This document shows, piece after piece, positions 41,515-51,800 of a stretch of 64,000 nt of DNA. The notes under the pieces are model-generated. The model had not been told where the DNA came from. It did not search any database and saw only the letters and a program-made list of their open reading frames with translations. A program made the translations under genes and the position numbers. This DNA is from Tolypothrix bouteillei VB521301. Its GTDB lineage: Bacteria > Cyanobacteriota > Cyanobacteriia > Cyanobacteriales > Nostocaceae. Location of the stretch: assembly GCF_000760695.4 (NCBI RefSeq), contig NZ_JHEG04000001.1, positions 1,830,717-1,894,716 on the forward strand, read 5' to 3'. How positions within the stretch are numbered: the first letter of the stretch is position 1; each line of letters opens with the position of its first letter.

Positions 41515-44500
41515 TTAACGACGGTTTTCAACGGGTGTTTTTTCTTGGGAATTCGCCTTTGACTTTTTGGAGCCTTTAGATCGATCGCGGTCTTTTTTCA
41601 AAAAGCGATCGCCAAGCGTCTCAATAACAATGTATAAGACTGGCACTACAAACAAAGTTAAAAAAGTAGCAATCAGCATTCCACCAAATACTGCTGTACC
41701 AAGTGATTGTCGGCTACCTGCACCTGCTCCCGTTGCAAATAGCAATGGAGCAATCCCCAGTAGAGTGGAAATAGCCGTCATGAGAATCGGGCGCAGGCGT
41801 TCTTGCGATGCTTCAAGAGCTGCTTTCGTAATGGAATAACCTTGCTCTCGGAGTTGATTTGCAAACTCTACAATTAAAATGGCATTTTTACTTGCCAATC
41901 CAATCAGCATCACCAAACCAATTTGACAGTAGACATCGTTAGGCAAACCACGCAATGATTGAGCCGAAAGAGCACCTAAAATAGCTAAGGGTACAGCTAA
42001 AAGAATAATCAAAGGATCGATATAGTTCTCGTATTGAGCCGCTAGAACCAGGAAGACAAACACCAGTCCGAGGGCAAAAATAATCGGTGCTTGACCCCCA
42101 GACTGCAATTCTTCCGCAGAAATACCAGACCATTCATAACCTAAATTAGGTGGTAGAGTTTCTTCAGCGAGCTGTTGCATCGTCTGAATTGCTTCTCCAG
42201 AACTAGAACCAGGAGCTGCTGAGCCAGTAATTTCTATTGAGCGGAACAGGTTATAGCGATTTATGGTTTGTGCTCCAGTAGTGGGGGTAATCTTTACTAA
42301 AGTACTTAAAGGAATCATCTTATCCTGTTCCGAACGAACATATAATTGGCGGATATCATCAGGATTGGAGCGGAACTGTGCCTCTGCTTGGACATATACC
42401 CGATAACTGCGTTCTTCTAACGTGAAGTCATTCACATACTGTGACCCTAAAAGGCTTTGCAGTGTGCCGAAAACATCTTCTACAGACACTTGTAAGGCTT
42501 TCGCTCGGTTGCGATCGACTTCTACCAGTACCTGTGGCGTATTCGCTGTAAAAGTGGTGTAAACACTTTGCAATCCGGGTCTTTGATTGGCTTGCCCAAT
42601 TAACTGGTTTGCTGCTTGTACTAAACTTTCCAAACCCACATTGCCTTGGTCTTGCAACTGAAATTGGAAGCCTCCAGTAGAACCCAAACCTGGAATTGCT
42701 GGAGGATTATTGGGAAGAATTCTAGCTTCTGGAATTCCCGAAAGTGATTTTCTTAACTTATCAATAATTGCTTGTGCTGACTGTCCCTTTTCTGTTCGCT
42801 CATCCCAAGGCTTGAGAGATGTAAAAACAACACCACTATTGGCAGTATTTCCACTGAAGCCAAAACCTCCAACAGCAAAAGTCCCTCTCACTTCAGGAAA
42901 TTTTAATATTTCGGTTTCTACCTTCTTCATGACATCGCTGGTGTAGTTCAGCGACACTCCCGGCGGTCCTTGTATGAGAGTAATGAAGTAGCCTTGGTCT
43001 TCTTCCGGTAAAAATGCTGTAGGGACACTTAGGAACAACCAAGCTGTCAACCCCAAACTAGCAACAAAAAGTGCCAGAATAATATACTTAATCTTGACTA
43101 TCTGGTTGAGAATGCGTTGATAACCCCGGCGCAACCAGTTCAGAAAGCCATTAATCCGGTCAAAAATCCATCCCAACCATCCGCCAGTTCTTTGCCTTTG
43201 ACGTAACAACAACCCAGAGAGTGAAGGAGTGATGGTTAATGCAAGGAAAGTGGAAATTGCAATTGAGAAGGCGATCGTCAAAGCAAATTGCCTGTAAAGT
43301 GCTCCCGTTGTTCCTGGAAAGAATGCTACTGGTACAAACACTGCCATGAGGACTAGTGAAGTGGCAATGACTGCTCCAAACAACTCTTGCATAGCTACAG
43401 AAGCAGCCTGACGCGGCTCCATCCCATCTTCCTGAATGCGACGCGAAATATCTTCAACAACAACGATCGCATCATCAACGACCATCCCTGTTGCTAGAGT
43501 TAAACCGAACAACGTCAAGCTATTGATCGAAAACCCAAACGCTTTGATAAAAGCAAAGGTTCCAATCAAGGCAACTGGAATTGTAATCGATGGAATAATT
43601 GTAGTGCGCCAGTCTTGCAGAAAAACAAATATAATCAGTACAACTAAGGCGATCGCAATCAACAGAGTGATTATCACTTCTGTCAGTGATGCTTGCACAA
43701 ACAAAGTTGAGTCAATAGACACTTCATATTTAATACCAGGAGGAAATCTCTCAGAAAGTCTCTGCATTTCAGCTTTGACTCCGTTAGCAACATCCAAAGC
43801 ATTACTACCTGGTAATTGATAAATACCTAAACCAACAGCATCTTTGCCTCGAAAGCGCAAAAAGGAATCGTAATTTTCTGCTCCCAGTTCTGCCCTACCA
43901 ACATCTTTCAGTCTAACAAGCGTACCATCCGCGCCTGTTTTCAAGATGATATTCTCAAATTGGGAAGCATCCTCCAACCGACTTTGCGCCCGCACATCAA
44001 GCTGATATCTTTGCCCTTCTGGTGCTGGTTGCTGACCGAGCCGCCCCGCACCGACTTGTAAGTTCTGTTCTTGCAGTGCTTCAGTCACATCCCGAACAGT
44101 AAGATTGCGGCTGGCTAATTGATTGGGATTTAACCACAGGCGCATGGAATACCTGCGTTCCCCAAAAATATTGACATCACCAACCCCTTCCACACGTTTG
44201 AGAGCATCTACTAAGTAGAGGTCAGCGTAGTTGCTTAAAAAGATAGTGTCATACTCGTTGTTTTCAGGATACAAACCGAAAGCCAATAAAAGCGAACTAG
44301 AGCGCTTGGTGACGGTAACGCCTGTTTGCTGTACGACATCTGGTAACTGAGCTTCAGCCACAGATACCCGGTTTTGGACATCGACAGCAGCAATATCTTG
44401 GTTGCGGTCTGGATCGAAGGTGACTGTAATTGAACTCGAGCCAGAGTTACTACTGCTCGAACTGATATATCTCTGACCGGGAACGCCGTTAATTTCCCGT

Positions 44501-44700
44501 TCTAACACAGTTGTCACCGTGTTTTCTACAACCTCTGCACTTGCTCCCGTATAGTTAGCTGTAACGTTAACTTGGGGAGGACTGATTTGAGGATACTGAG
44601 CAATAGGTAGTGTAGGAATGCTAATTGCCCCCAGTAGCAAAATAATTAGGGTGCAGACGCTAGCAAAAACAGGTCGTTTAATAAAGAAGTCAACAAACAT
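41515..44700 (-). CDS. RND multidrug efflux permease (HAE1/AcrB type)
   Basis: The 1061-residue inner-membrane pump has the twelve-helix RND fold with two large periplasmic loops. The proton-relay residues are present: paired Asp in TGMVVDDAIVVVED (TM4) and Lys in ASKNAILIVEF (TM10). FFIKRPVFA at the N-terminus and GFQFQLQDQG in the porter loop are HAE1 signatures. It follows the adaptor gene on the same strand, so the two form a bipartite operon that would need a TolC-like outer channel encoded elsewhere. The 74-bp linker holds a heptamer array that ends close to the ATG at 44700. Confidence 0.95.
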   Translation of the reverse strand: MFVDFFIKRPVFASVCTLIILLLGAISIPTLPIAQYPQISPPQVNVTANYTGASAEVVENTVTTVLEREINGVPGQRYISSSSSNSGSSSITVTFDPDRNQDIAAVDVQNRVSVAEAQLPDVVQQTGVTVTKRSSSLLLAFGLYPENNEYDTIFLSNYADLYLVDALKRVEGVGDVNIFGERRYSMRLWLNPNQLASRNLTVRDVTEALQEQNLQVGAGRLGQQPAPEGQRYQLDVRAQSRLEDASQFENIILKTGADGTLVRLKDVGRAELGAENYDSFLRFRGKDAVGLGIYQLPGSNALDVANGVKAEMQRLSERFPPGIKYEVSIDSTLFVQASLTEVIITLLIAIALVVLIIFVFLQDWRTTIIPSITIPVALIGTFAFIKAFGFSINSLTLFGLTLATGMVVDDAIVVVEDISRRIQEDGMEPRQAASVAMQELFGAVIATSLVLMAVFVPVAFFPGTTGALYRQFALTIAFSIAISTFLALTITPSLSGLLLRQRQRTGGWLGWIFDRINGFLNWLRRGYQRILNQIVKIKYIILALFVASLGLTAWLFLSVPTAFLPEEDQGYFITLIQGPPGVSLNYTSDVMKKVETEILKFPEVRGTFAVGGFGFSGNTANSGVVFTSLKPWDERTEKGQSAQAIIDKLRKSLSGIPEARILPNNPPAIPGLGSTGGFQFQLQDQGNVGLESLVQAANQLIGQANQRPGLQSVYTTFTANTPQVLVEVDRNRAKALQVSVEDVFGTLQSLLGSQYVNDFTLEERSYRVYVQAEAQFRSNPDDIRQLYVRSEQDKMIPLSTLVKITPTTGAQTINRYNLFRSIEITGSAAPGSSSGEAIQTMQQLAEETLPPNLGYEWSGISAEELQSGGQAPIIFALGLVFVFLVLAAQYENYIDPLIILLAVPLAILGALSAQSLRGLPNDVYCQIGLVMLIGLASKNAILIVEFANQLREQGYSITKAALEASQERLRPILMTAISTLLGIAPLLFATGAGAGSRQSLGTAVFGGMLIATFLTLFVVPVLYIVIETLGDRFLKKDRDRSKGSKKSKANSQEKTPVENRR

Positions 44701-44709
44701 GGGAAAATT

Positions 44710-44751
44710 GCTAATGGCTAATTGCTAATGGCTAATTGCTAATGGCTAATG
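44710..44751. repeat. Heptamer array (GCTAATG/GCTAATT, six units) upstream of the RND permease start
   Basis: Six perfect-length 7-bp units alternate GCTAATG and GCTAATT. The array begins 9 bases upstream of the minus-strand ATG at 44700, occupying the usual ribosome-binding region. Confidence 0.8.
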
Positions 44752-44774
44752 GATGGACTATTAACTATTAGCTA

Positions 44775-46214
44775 TTACTTAGATGCAGGGGTAATAGAAG
44801 CACCATTTTTTAGATTAAGTAAACCCGCAACAATGATTTTTTCTCCTGGCTCCAATCCTTCAATTACTTGATAACTATTACCTTGGAGATCGCCTAACTT
44901 AACGAGTTTTTGTCTGGCTATCAATTGGGTTTTTCCTTGTTGGTTTTGTTCTTGCTGTTGAGCTACATAAACAAACGTTTGTCCTGCTACGCGAGAAATT
45001 GCTTCAGTAGGAATGAGAACTCCGGGTCGTTGTTCCCAAATAACTCTTGCTTGCACAAAAGAATCAGCCCGCAATTGACCTTTAGCATTATCAAAGAGTG
45101 CTTTAATTAAAACAGATTGCGTGTCATTGGCTGTTTGAGGAGAGATAAAAAATACCTTACTGGTTCCAATATTTTGACCTTGCGCGTCGATCAGCTGTAC
45201 TGGTGTACCTACACGCACTCTCGAAGCCTGCTGTAATGGAATAGAAATATTTACCTCTAAAGGTTGATTTTGGGTAATGGTTGTCAGTTGAGTGGAAGTA
45301 GTGACTATATCTCCTACTTTGACTGGAATATTACCAACCGTACCAGCAAAAGGTGCTGTGACTCGATAGTTCTGGAGTTGAGCTTGCGATTGCTGAGCAT
45401 TAGCCTGTGCTTGCTGTACTGCTTTTTCTGATTGAGCCACAACAGCCCGTTGGGCTTCAATTTTCTTGTTAATAGCAGCAAGGCTGGATCGGGCTGCTTG
45501 GAATTGATTCAAGTATTGGTCTCTTGTTTCCCGCGAGACTGCTCCTTGAGTTGCAAGGTTAGAGTATCTTTGGTACTGTTCTTGGCTTAATCTCAATTGA
45601 GATTGATTGGAGAGCCTTTCGGCTTCAAGAGAACTCAGTGTCGCCCTAGCGCTTGTGACTTCTGCTTGAGATGCAGCGACAGCAGCCGTTGCACCACTGA
45701 GGGCTGCTTGTTGTTCGTCAGGATTGATTTGAACAATAGCCGTTCCTGTTTGTACCTCATTTCCTGGTTTGACAAAAATTTGGGACACTCGACCTTGGGT
45801 TTCTGGTTGAAGTGTGACGGATCGACGTGACTCTAAGTTTGCAACAAATTCTGCGCTGTCTCTAATTGTTGCTGTCTGAACTGTAGATATTCTTACAGGT
45901 ACTGCTTGCGATTGGCTTTGACCTGGTGGTGATTGTTTTTGAGCATTGTTATTTTGCCACCAACGCCAACCAAAGCCTCCACCAATCAGCAATGCGATCG
46001 CTCCTAGAATTAACCACCAATTCCGCTTCTTTGGTGATGGGGGTTTTCTGTCAGTGTCGGGGAAAGTATCATCTAGATCGGCTTCTTCAACCGTGTTGGT
46101 CTGTTGGCTAATCTCTTCCTGTGTTTGTGGAATGACTACCACGCTAAAGCGGTTATCTTTACTGTCTGGTGTTCTCGTGTGCTTTGTATCCTCAAAAGGT
46201 TCAAAATGTTTCAT
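44775..46214 (-). CDS. RND efflux periplasmic adaptor (membrane-fusion protein)
   Basis: The 479-residue AcrA/MexA-type subunit has a 60-residue polar cytoplasmic N-terminus, one membrane anchor (about 66-86; WWLILGAIALLIGGGFGW) instead of a lipoprotein signal, a lipoyl half-motif (GRVSQIFVKPGNEVQTG), a Gln/Ala-rich coiled-coil hairpin (about 165-280), the second lipoyl half (VTAPFAGTVGNIPVKVGD) and a beta-barrel domain ending GEKIIVAGLLNLKNGA. It is the first gene of a two-gene operon with the permease at 41515-44700. No transcription-factor gene is adjacent. Confidence 0.94.
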   Translation of the reverse strand: MKHFEPFEDTKHTRTPDSKDNRFSVVVIPQTQEEISQQTNTVEEADLDDTFPDTDRKPPSPKKRNWWLILGAIALLIGGGFGWRWWQNNNAQKQSPPGQSQSQAVPVRISTVQTATIRDSAEFVANLESRRSVTLQPETQGRVSQIFVKPGNEVQTGTAIVQINPDEQQAALSGATAAVAASQAEVTSARATLSSLEAERLSNQSQLRLSQEQYQRYSNLATQGAVSRETRDQYLNQFQAARSSLAAINKKIEAQRAVVAQSEKAVQQAQANAQQSQAQLQNYRVTAPFAGTVGNIPVKVGDIVTTSTQLTTITQNQPLEVNISIPLQQASRVRVGTPVQLIDAQGQNIGTSKVFFISPQTANDTQSVLIKALFDNAKGQLRADSFVQARVIWEQRPGVLIPTEAISRVAGQTFVYVAQQQEQNQQGKTQLIARQKLVKLGDLQGNSYQVIEGLEPGEKIIVAGLLNLKNGASITPASK

Positions 46215-47094
46215 ATGCGTAGTATCCTGATTTAAATAACTTCCTGTAGACTGACAACAATTTCAACCTTAAGTAAGAGTTCGGACCAATATTTAATTGT
46301 TAATTTATTTGTTCTTCCTCACACTAATTGAATAAATGAATAAGTATATTTATTAGCTAATTTTTGTCATAAATGGATAATACCCTCCTTATACCAGAAG
46401 CTCTTTCGGATTTATTTAAGTTTCTTCATTAATAGTTATTAAAATATTTTTACCTCTGTCTTGTAACTGCTACTAGAGATATATAATTGGTTTTCCATGC
46501 TCCTCCAACTCTCTACAAAGACATACTTAACATTTCTCCAATCACAATCATTTTGTGCTAAACTCTGGTAAAGAATCGAGATACTTAACAAAGAAAATAA
46601 ATTTTGTGACCCTCTTTGGTAAGCTATCTCAAAGAATATCTGAAATACTCCATTTAAGACTTAGTGATGTTCGCGATCGCATCTGTACAAGTAAAATCCG
46701 CTTATACACTTCGTTTATATAGTAGTGAATTTTCTTCGTTAAAAACTTTTTTAAGGGTGTTTTCTCACTACGACTGTAAAAAAATTGATGCAACGAAAGC
46801 ACTCACTATTCATGAGGTTTTGTAAAAATAAAAACCAATCTTAGTAACTTAAGATAAAATTCTATTAAGAAAGCCCGCTAAGCGGGCTACTATAAATGAA
46901 GATCGATTGTCAAGTATCAGCTCGACAACTAAAAAGTACCAGATAAACCTGAGGATTTTCTGAGGTTTTTCCCTCAAGCCATACTACGGTGTACGCACAA
47001 ATCAATCGTGTACACCGTAGCTTTAGTAAGGGGGGACTACAGGAAGTACAAACATTTCAAATTTTCACGAGTGGTTTAGGACTGCTGTAAAAAC
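46215..47094. other. 880-bp spacer with palindromes
   Basis: No convincing gene. A 52-codon frame (46667-46825) lacks a ribosome binding site and homology. Two palindromes stand out: AGCCCGC-TAA-GCGGGCT (46872-46888), which could be a terminator-like hairpin, and the CTACGGTGTAC/GTACACCGTAG element (46984-47020). The left part presumably contains the RND operon promoter. Confidence 0.55.
46984..47020. repeat. Perfect 11-bp inverted repeat resembling the MITE ends
   Basis: CTACGGTGTAC (46984-46994) and GTACACCGTAG (47010-47020) are perfect inverted repeats with a 15-bp centre. The GGTGTAC/GTACACC core matches the terminal repeats of the MITE-like elements, so this may be a deletion derivative or a related short element. 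Confidence 0.5.
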
Positions 47095-47529
47095 CTATTT
47101 CTTTTCAGCGCAACCTTCTAAAACTTTAGTACCTAAAATCAGCGTCGCTGAATAGGGGTAATCTTTATCAGACATACCATCACTGCATTTATCGACTTTT
47201 TTAAGAATGAGAGTATTGTTACCTTTACCTTTTAACTGATATACCCTGACCAAATCGTCAGGACGTCCTGCTGCTTTTAAGGGTGCTACGTAAGGAAATG
47301 TTTGTTTTTTGACTTCTGGTGAAGAGTAGACAATTCCACTTTTGCTAACGCTGACATTCCAAAATGGTTCTGTACCGACAACATTAAACCTCTCAGCCAC
47401 CGCATTTTGGGAAATGTAATGATGATTGTTTTTTATGGATAGCGTACTTTGATTTGCAACACTGCGAGCGCTAGCTAAGAAAGGGCTGGTTAATCCCAAG
47501 AAAAGAACACCAGATATTAAAATTTTCAT
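47095..47529 (-). CDS. COG3650-like secreted protein
   Basis: The 144-residue protein has a signal peptide (KILISGVLFLGLTSPFLASA). The mature domain has a pattern I associate with COG3650-type proteins: FNVVGTEPFWNVSV, then two cysteines in KCSDGMSD and LEGCAEK that could form a disulfide, and DYPYSATL. The family is widespread, exported and of unknown function. It stands alone, flanked by an 880-bp repeat-bearing spacer and a divergent KOW-domain gene. Confidence 0.75.
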   Translation of the reverse strand: MKILISGVLFLGLTSPFLASARSVANQSTLSIKNNHHYISQNAVAERFNVVGTEPFWNVSVSKSGIVYSSPEVKKQTFPYVAPLKAAGRPDDLVRVYQLKGKGNNTLILKKVDKCSDGMSDKDYPYSATLILGTKVLEGCAEKK

Positions 47530-47670
47530 TGATTATACTTGAAGAAGTCTGACTTGTATAATGGCTCAGACGTATGCTATTGCTAACAGTTCCGTATTTT
47601 GACTTTGAGTAGGTGTTTGGGAATGAGTTTTCTTACAACTCATTTAAGATTAATATAATCGTAACATTAT

Positions 47671-47970
47671 ATGAACAGTTTATTACAAATGAATCATATT
47701 CAAATAGGTAGTGTAGGGACAGTTATCAGTGGTCCGTTTAAAGATTTTCAAGCAACTGTTCTTAGATGGGAGGAGGATAAGGTTGTTGTTGAAATTGAGG
47801 TATTTGGTCGCAAGGTAGAAGTTGATTTAGAGCGAAAGCAGTTGGCAGTAATTTATGAAGCTGCTGCTGTCAAGTTACTTGAAGCTGCATATACCGCACT
47901 GAATCGAGATGCTTTGGCGGCGATCGCGAGAGTGCATGACACTCATAGGTCACTTGAGACCATACACTGA
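47671..47970 (+). CDS. Stand-alone KOW (NusG C-terminal-like) domain protein
   Basis: The 99-residue protein has a KOW/NGN-CTD-like segment (about residues 13-60): VGTVISGPFKDFQATVLRWEE followed by VVVEIEVFGRKVEVDLERKQL. Compare NusG, where GPF-x-DF and VFGR-x-T-x-V/LE are typical. There is no NGN domain. The C-terminal 35 residues are a predicted helix (AAAVKLLEAAYTALNRDALAA). It could bind ribosomes or RNA as NusG/RfaH KOW domains do; function is inferred only. Met7 (47689) is an alternative start. Confidence 0.7.
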   Translation: MNSLLQMNHIQIGSVGTVISGPFKDFQATVLRWEEDKVVVEIEVFGRKVEVDLERKQLAVIYEAAAVKLLEAAYTALNRDALAAIARVHDTHRSLETIH

Positions 47971-48010
47971 ATTTGCAGCTACTTAACTTTGAATGTAGGA
48001 GAAGTATATA

Positions 48011-48850
48011 TCACATCAAATTTTGATTTTTTGTCTTTACCCTTTGATACAACTCCTCCATAACTGTAATAAAAGAGTTATCCTTATGCCAGAAAGGTGG
48101 GAAATCTCCTTGTTTTTTAATTAAGATTGCCGATACACCTCCCGAAGTTGGAACATCAATTGTTTGGGGTAATCGCTTTGTCCCCAACCAAAACTCTCTA
48201 GCACTTGGCTGCGTGACAACTGATTTCTTTTGGAGTTTTGTATAGAATGAAGTTGAAGCTTCAACAGGAATTTCTTCAATGTTGAGTTCTTGAGATAGGG
48301 CTTTACCTAAAGGTGTTTGTGCCAATTGGCTTTGAAGTTCTATCTTTGATAACCCTCGCAATTCAAATAAGAGAAATGGATTGCGATCGAGTTGAGAAGC
48401 AACTAGATAGTAAACTCCAGCAATATGTTTGCAGGGATTGGCATAGTCCGGACAAGAACATCTTGTTTTAAAATCTTGTCTGCTGTGAGGTAATAAATGC
48501 AATCCAAACTCAGAGAAAGTATCTTCTATGTTTTCAGGAACTTCGTTTATCAAAAGGCGGGAAACAAGACTTGCTTTGGATGACAGCTTGTGAATTGCAT
48601 CTTTCCAACGAGTTTTTGCAATAGGTGTAAGTTCAATAGAAATATTGTAAGTTGGTTCTTTATAGACACCAAAGTAGGGATTGACCGATCCTCTTACTTG
48701 AGCAGTTATGTGATTTTTGTCAATATCAAAACTTAAAACTTTACCTCCACTTGCATAAGCACGTCCTCGTTGAAGCCTGCGTTCATCTGTAAAAGATTCC
48801 AATGCTTTAATAAAGCGATCGCCCCACCAGGTTCGAGCAAATTTAGTCAT
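48011..48850 (-). CDS. SWIM zinc-finger protein
   Basis: The 279-residue protein has a SWIM zinc finger C-x-C-x6-C-x-H (CSCPDYANPCKH, followed by IAGVYYL), preceded by a conserved N-terminal block (WWGDRFIKALESF, RLQRGRAYASGGKVLSFD). SWIM domains bind DNA or proteins and are often fused to, or encoded next to, SNF2 helicases, as here. The start is set at ATG 48850, which comes four bases after the helicase TGA (TGATATCATG) and has GGAG eight bases upstream, so translation is coupled. A longer frame from 48871 overlaps the helicase. Confidence 0.88.
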   Translation of the reverse strand: MTKFARTWWGDRFIKALESFTDERRLQRGRAYASGGKVLSFDIDKNHITAQVRGSVNPYFGVYKEPTYNISIELTPIAKTRWKDAIHKLSSKASLVSRLLINEVPENIEDTFSEFGLHLLPHSRQDFKTRCSCPDYANPCKHIAGVYYLVASQLDRNPFLLFELRGLSKIELQSQLAQTPLGKALSQELNIEEIPVEASTSFYTKLQKKSVVTQPSAREFWLGTKRLPQTIDVPTSGGVSAILIKKQGDFPPFWHKDNSFITVMEELYQRVKTKNQNLM

Positions 48851-48854
48851 GATA

Positions 48855-51800
48855 TCACTCCAAAACTGCACTTTTATTCAAGGCAATAAGTTGCTTAAAT
48901 GCTTCGTTATCCAATTCTGTGAGCCAGGACTCATCTGAACCAATAACGCTAGTAGAAAGTTTTTTCTTATCGTCAATCATTTGGTCAATTTTCTCTTCCA
49001 AAGTCCCAATCGCCACAAACTTATGGACAAAAACATTTTTACTTTGACCAATACGAAAAGCCCGGTCAGTTGCTTGGTCTTCAACGGCTGGATTCCACCA
49101 GCGGTCAAAGTGGAAAACGTGGTTTGCTTTGGTGAGAGTGATACCAACACCACCTGCTTTTAAGGAAAGTACAAAAGCAGATGGTTCTGTGTCTGGGTCT
49201 TGAAACTCACTAATCATATTTTCTCTCTTCTGTCGGCTAGTACCGCCATGTAAGTAGTACGTATTGCAGTGCAGAGAGTGTTTTATATATTTTTCTATGG
49301 CTTCACAAACTTCGGTAAACTGACTAAAAATAAGTAAACTTTCTCCTGCTGAAACTGCTTCTTCTACCATTTCTGCCAATCGACTGAATTTGTGCGATCG
49401 CTCGAGAGAATACTCACTACTATCCTGTAAAAATTGTGCCGGATGGTTGCAAATCTGCTTCAATTTCATTAGAGTTGAGAGAATTAAACCTTTACGTTGA
49501 ATTCCCTCTGCTTCTTGCAGTTTTTCCTCAACATCTCGAATTACAACTTCGTAAAGTGAAGCCTGTTCTTTTGTCAAATTAGTATATAGTTTCTGTTCTA
49601 CTTTATCAGGTAAATCGTTAATAATAGAACGATCCGTCTTCACCCGACGCAGAATTAAAGGTTCGACTAGCTTTTTAAGAGTTGTTGATTTTATCTTATC
49701 ATTATTCTTCTGAATTGGAATCTCAAAAGATTTCCGAAACTGTGCTTCTTTGCCCAAGTAGCCAGGATTGAGAAAGTTAAAAATTGACCACAAATCCAAC
49801 AAACGATTTTCTACAGGAGTCCCCGTTAAAGCAAGACGGTGTTTTGCCGATAGTTTCAAAATAGCTTTTGTTTGAGCGGCTTTAGGGTTTTTAATGTTTT
49901 GTGCTTCATCCAACACAATCCTTTGCCACTGCACGCTACCTAAAAGCTTCTCATCTTTACGAGCCAGAGTAAAGGAAGTAATCACGACATCGTGTTCTTG
50001 GCTTGCTGCTTTAAAGTCAGCAGAGTTCTGAAAGCGACTGTTACCGTGATGCACCATCGTTTTGAGATGAGGTGCAAACTTAGCAATTTCCTTTTGCCAG
50101 TTTCCTACAACAGAAGTAGGGGCGATAATAAGGGTGGAAGAGGGGGAAAGGGAAAAATTTCCTTCCTCTTTCTCTTTCTGGCTTTCCCTTTCTTCCCTCT
50201 CCTGTACAACTCTGGCAATAACTTGCAAGGACTTACCCAAACCCATGTCGTCCGCCAGACAGCCGTTAAGCCCCAAACGTTCCAAGTAACTCAGCCAGGA
50301 TACACCGCGTTTTTGGTACTCTCGTAAATTACCCCGTAAGGAAATAGGATCTGAAGTTGGTTCAAGCTGGCTTTTCTCTTGCAACTTAGCCATCATTTCT
50401 GATAAAAATTCATCGTGTTCAACTTCCCACTCCTCCCCAACTTCCGCACTGCGTTGCAAGAGTTCGAGCACCGACATTTCTTGTTGTTCTTTTGTTTGGG
50501 ACTCCCAGAATTCAAGTAACTCCTGCATTTTATCCCGGTCTAGTTCCATCCACTGACCACGAAAATGCACTAAAGGTGCTTTGGTGTTAATGAGTTGTTC
50601 CCATTCTTGTAAAGTTACGACTTGGTCACCAATAGCAAGCTCGTACTGATACTGTACGAGTGAATCAAGACTAAAATAGCCTTTTGTTTTGCTTTTCCCT
50701 GCGCTTTGCTTGGAAGCAGAAGCTTTGAGCCGAATCTTAGCACGACGGCGACCTGTAGGAGTATACCAGGCTGGTACAATGACTTTAAAACCAGTATCTT
50801 CTAACACCCAAGCAGTTTCCTTAAGAAAATCAAAGGCTTCTCCTAGTGTCAGATATAACCCTGTGGGATGTTCCGTTTCCATTCCCTGCCACAACTGAGG
50901 ATACATCCGTGCAGCATATCCCAGATTGAGTAATAAATTTGTCTCAAAGTCTTGACCGAATTGCTTGTGTACTCCTGCTTTAGTTTTTTGACTCATTGTC
51001 CAATAGTCAAAAAGTGGCAGTTTTAGAGAGGGGTCTTGTTTGCTAGCAACTAGAAACTGAACAAACCAATTGTCTAAAGCATCGGGGGAAGGAGAATGCA
51101 ATTGAAAGCAGAGATTAAAGGGGGAGTCAGTTTGAGTGCGAGTAATTTTGTTTTTCCACGCCAGCCATTGCTTGTATTCTTCTAGAGAAGTCCTGGTAGA
51201 TATTGGGTTGTGTCCGTTGCGATAAAGACACTCTTGGAGTAAAGAATTAGCTATTTGTTTGTCAAAGGAGGCTGGAAAAGACGTATGAGTCACTATGTTA
51301 TCAAGTAAGGACTCAGAAAAGTGACGTAACAGTGTTTCGTTATCAAAAAACACAACTGGATCGTTGGCTGTCATTGAACCCGCCACACAAATAAGTGGCA
51401 TATACTCAATATATTTTTTGATATTTGATTCGTACTGTTCGGAGATAATTTCCCAAGTGGGGTAAATTTCAAAGGATGGGGTACTTGTTTTTGCTTGTTT
51501 TCCTTTTTTTATGGAAACCGTAGATTCTATCTCTCGATATTTCAGTGCTGGAATATACTGGTCTTTAAGAATAACTTGCTTAAAAGCTTGCGTGTAGTGA
51601 TACCAAAATAAAAGGTCTGAACCCAGTTGAATTTCTTGAGAATTGTAGAGTGCTAAAAAGTGAATATCATTAATAAGTTTAATAGCGTTAATGGCTTTAG
51701 GAGTTTGAAAATTCTCGGTTTTGGTCGTTGTAACAAGTTCGTAGCAATTGATTTGCCAGTATTTAAAACCATCATATTCAGCAGGAATTTCTTCCTCCAA

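Noticed and set aside
46667-46825. 52-codon open frame in the 880-bp spacer
   Set aside because: No ribosome binding site, no recognised features; starts in a HIP1 site. Too weak to call.
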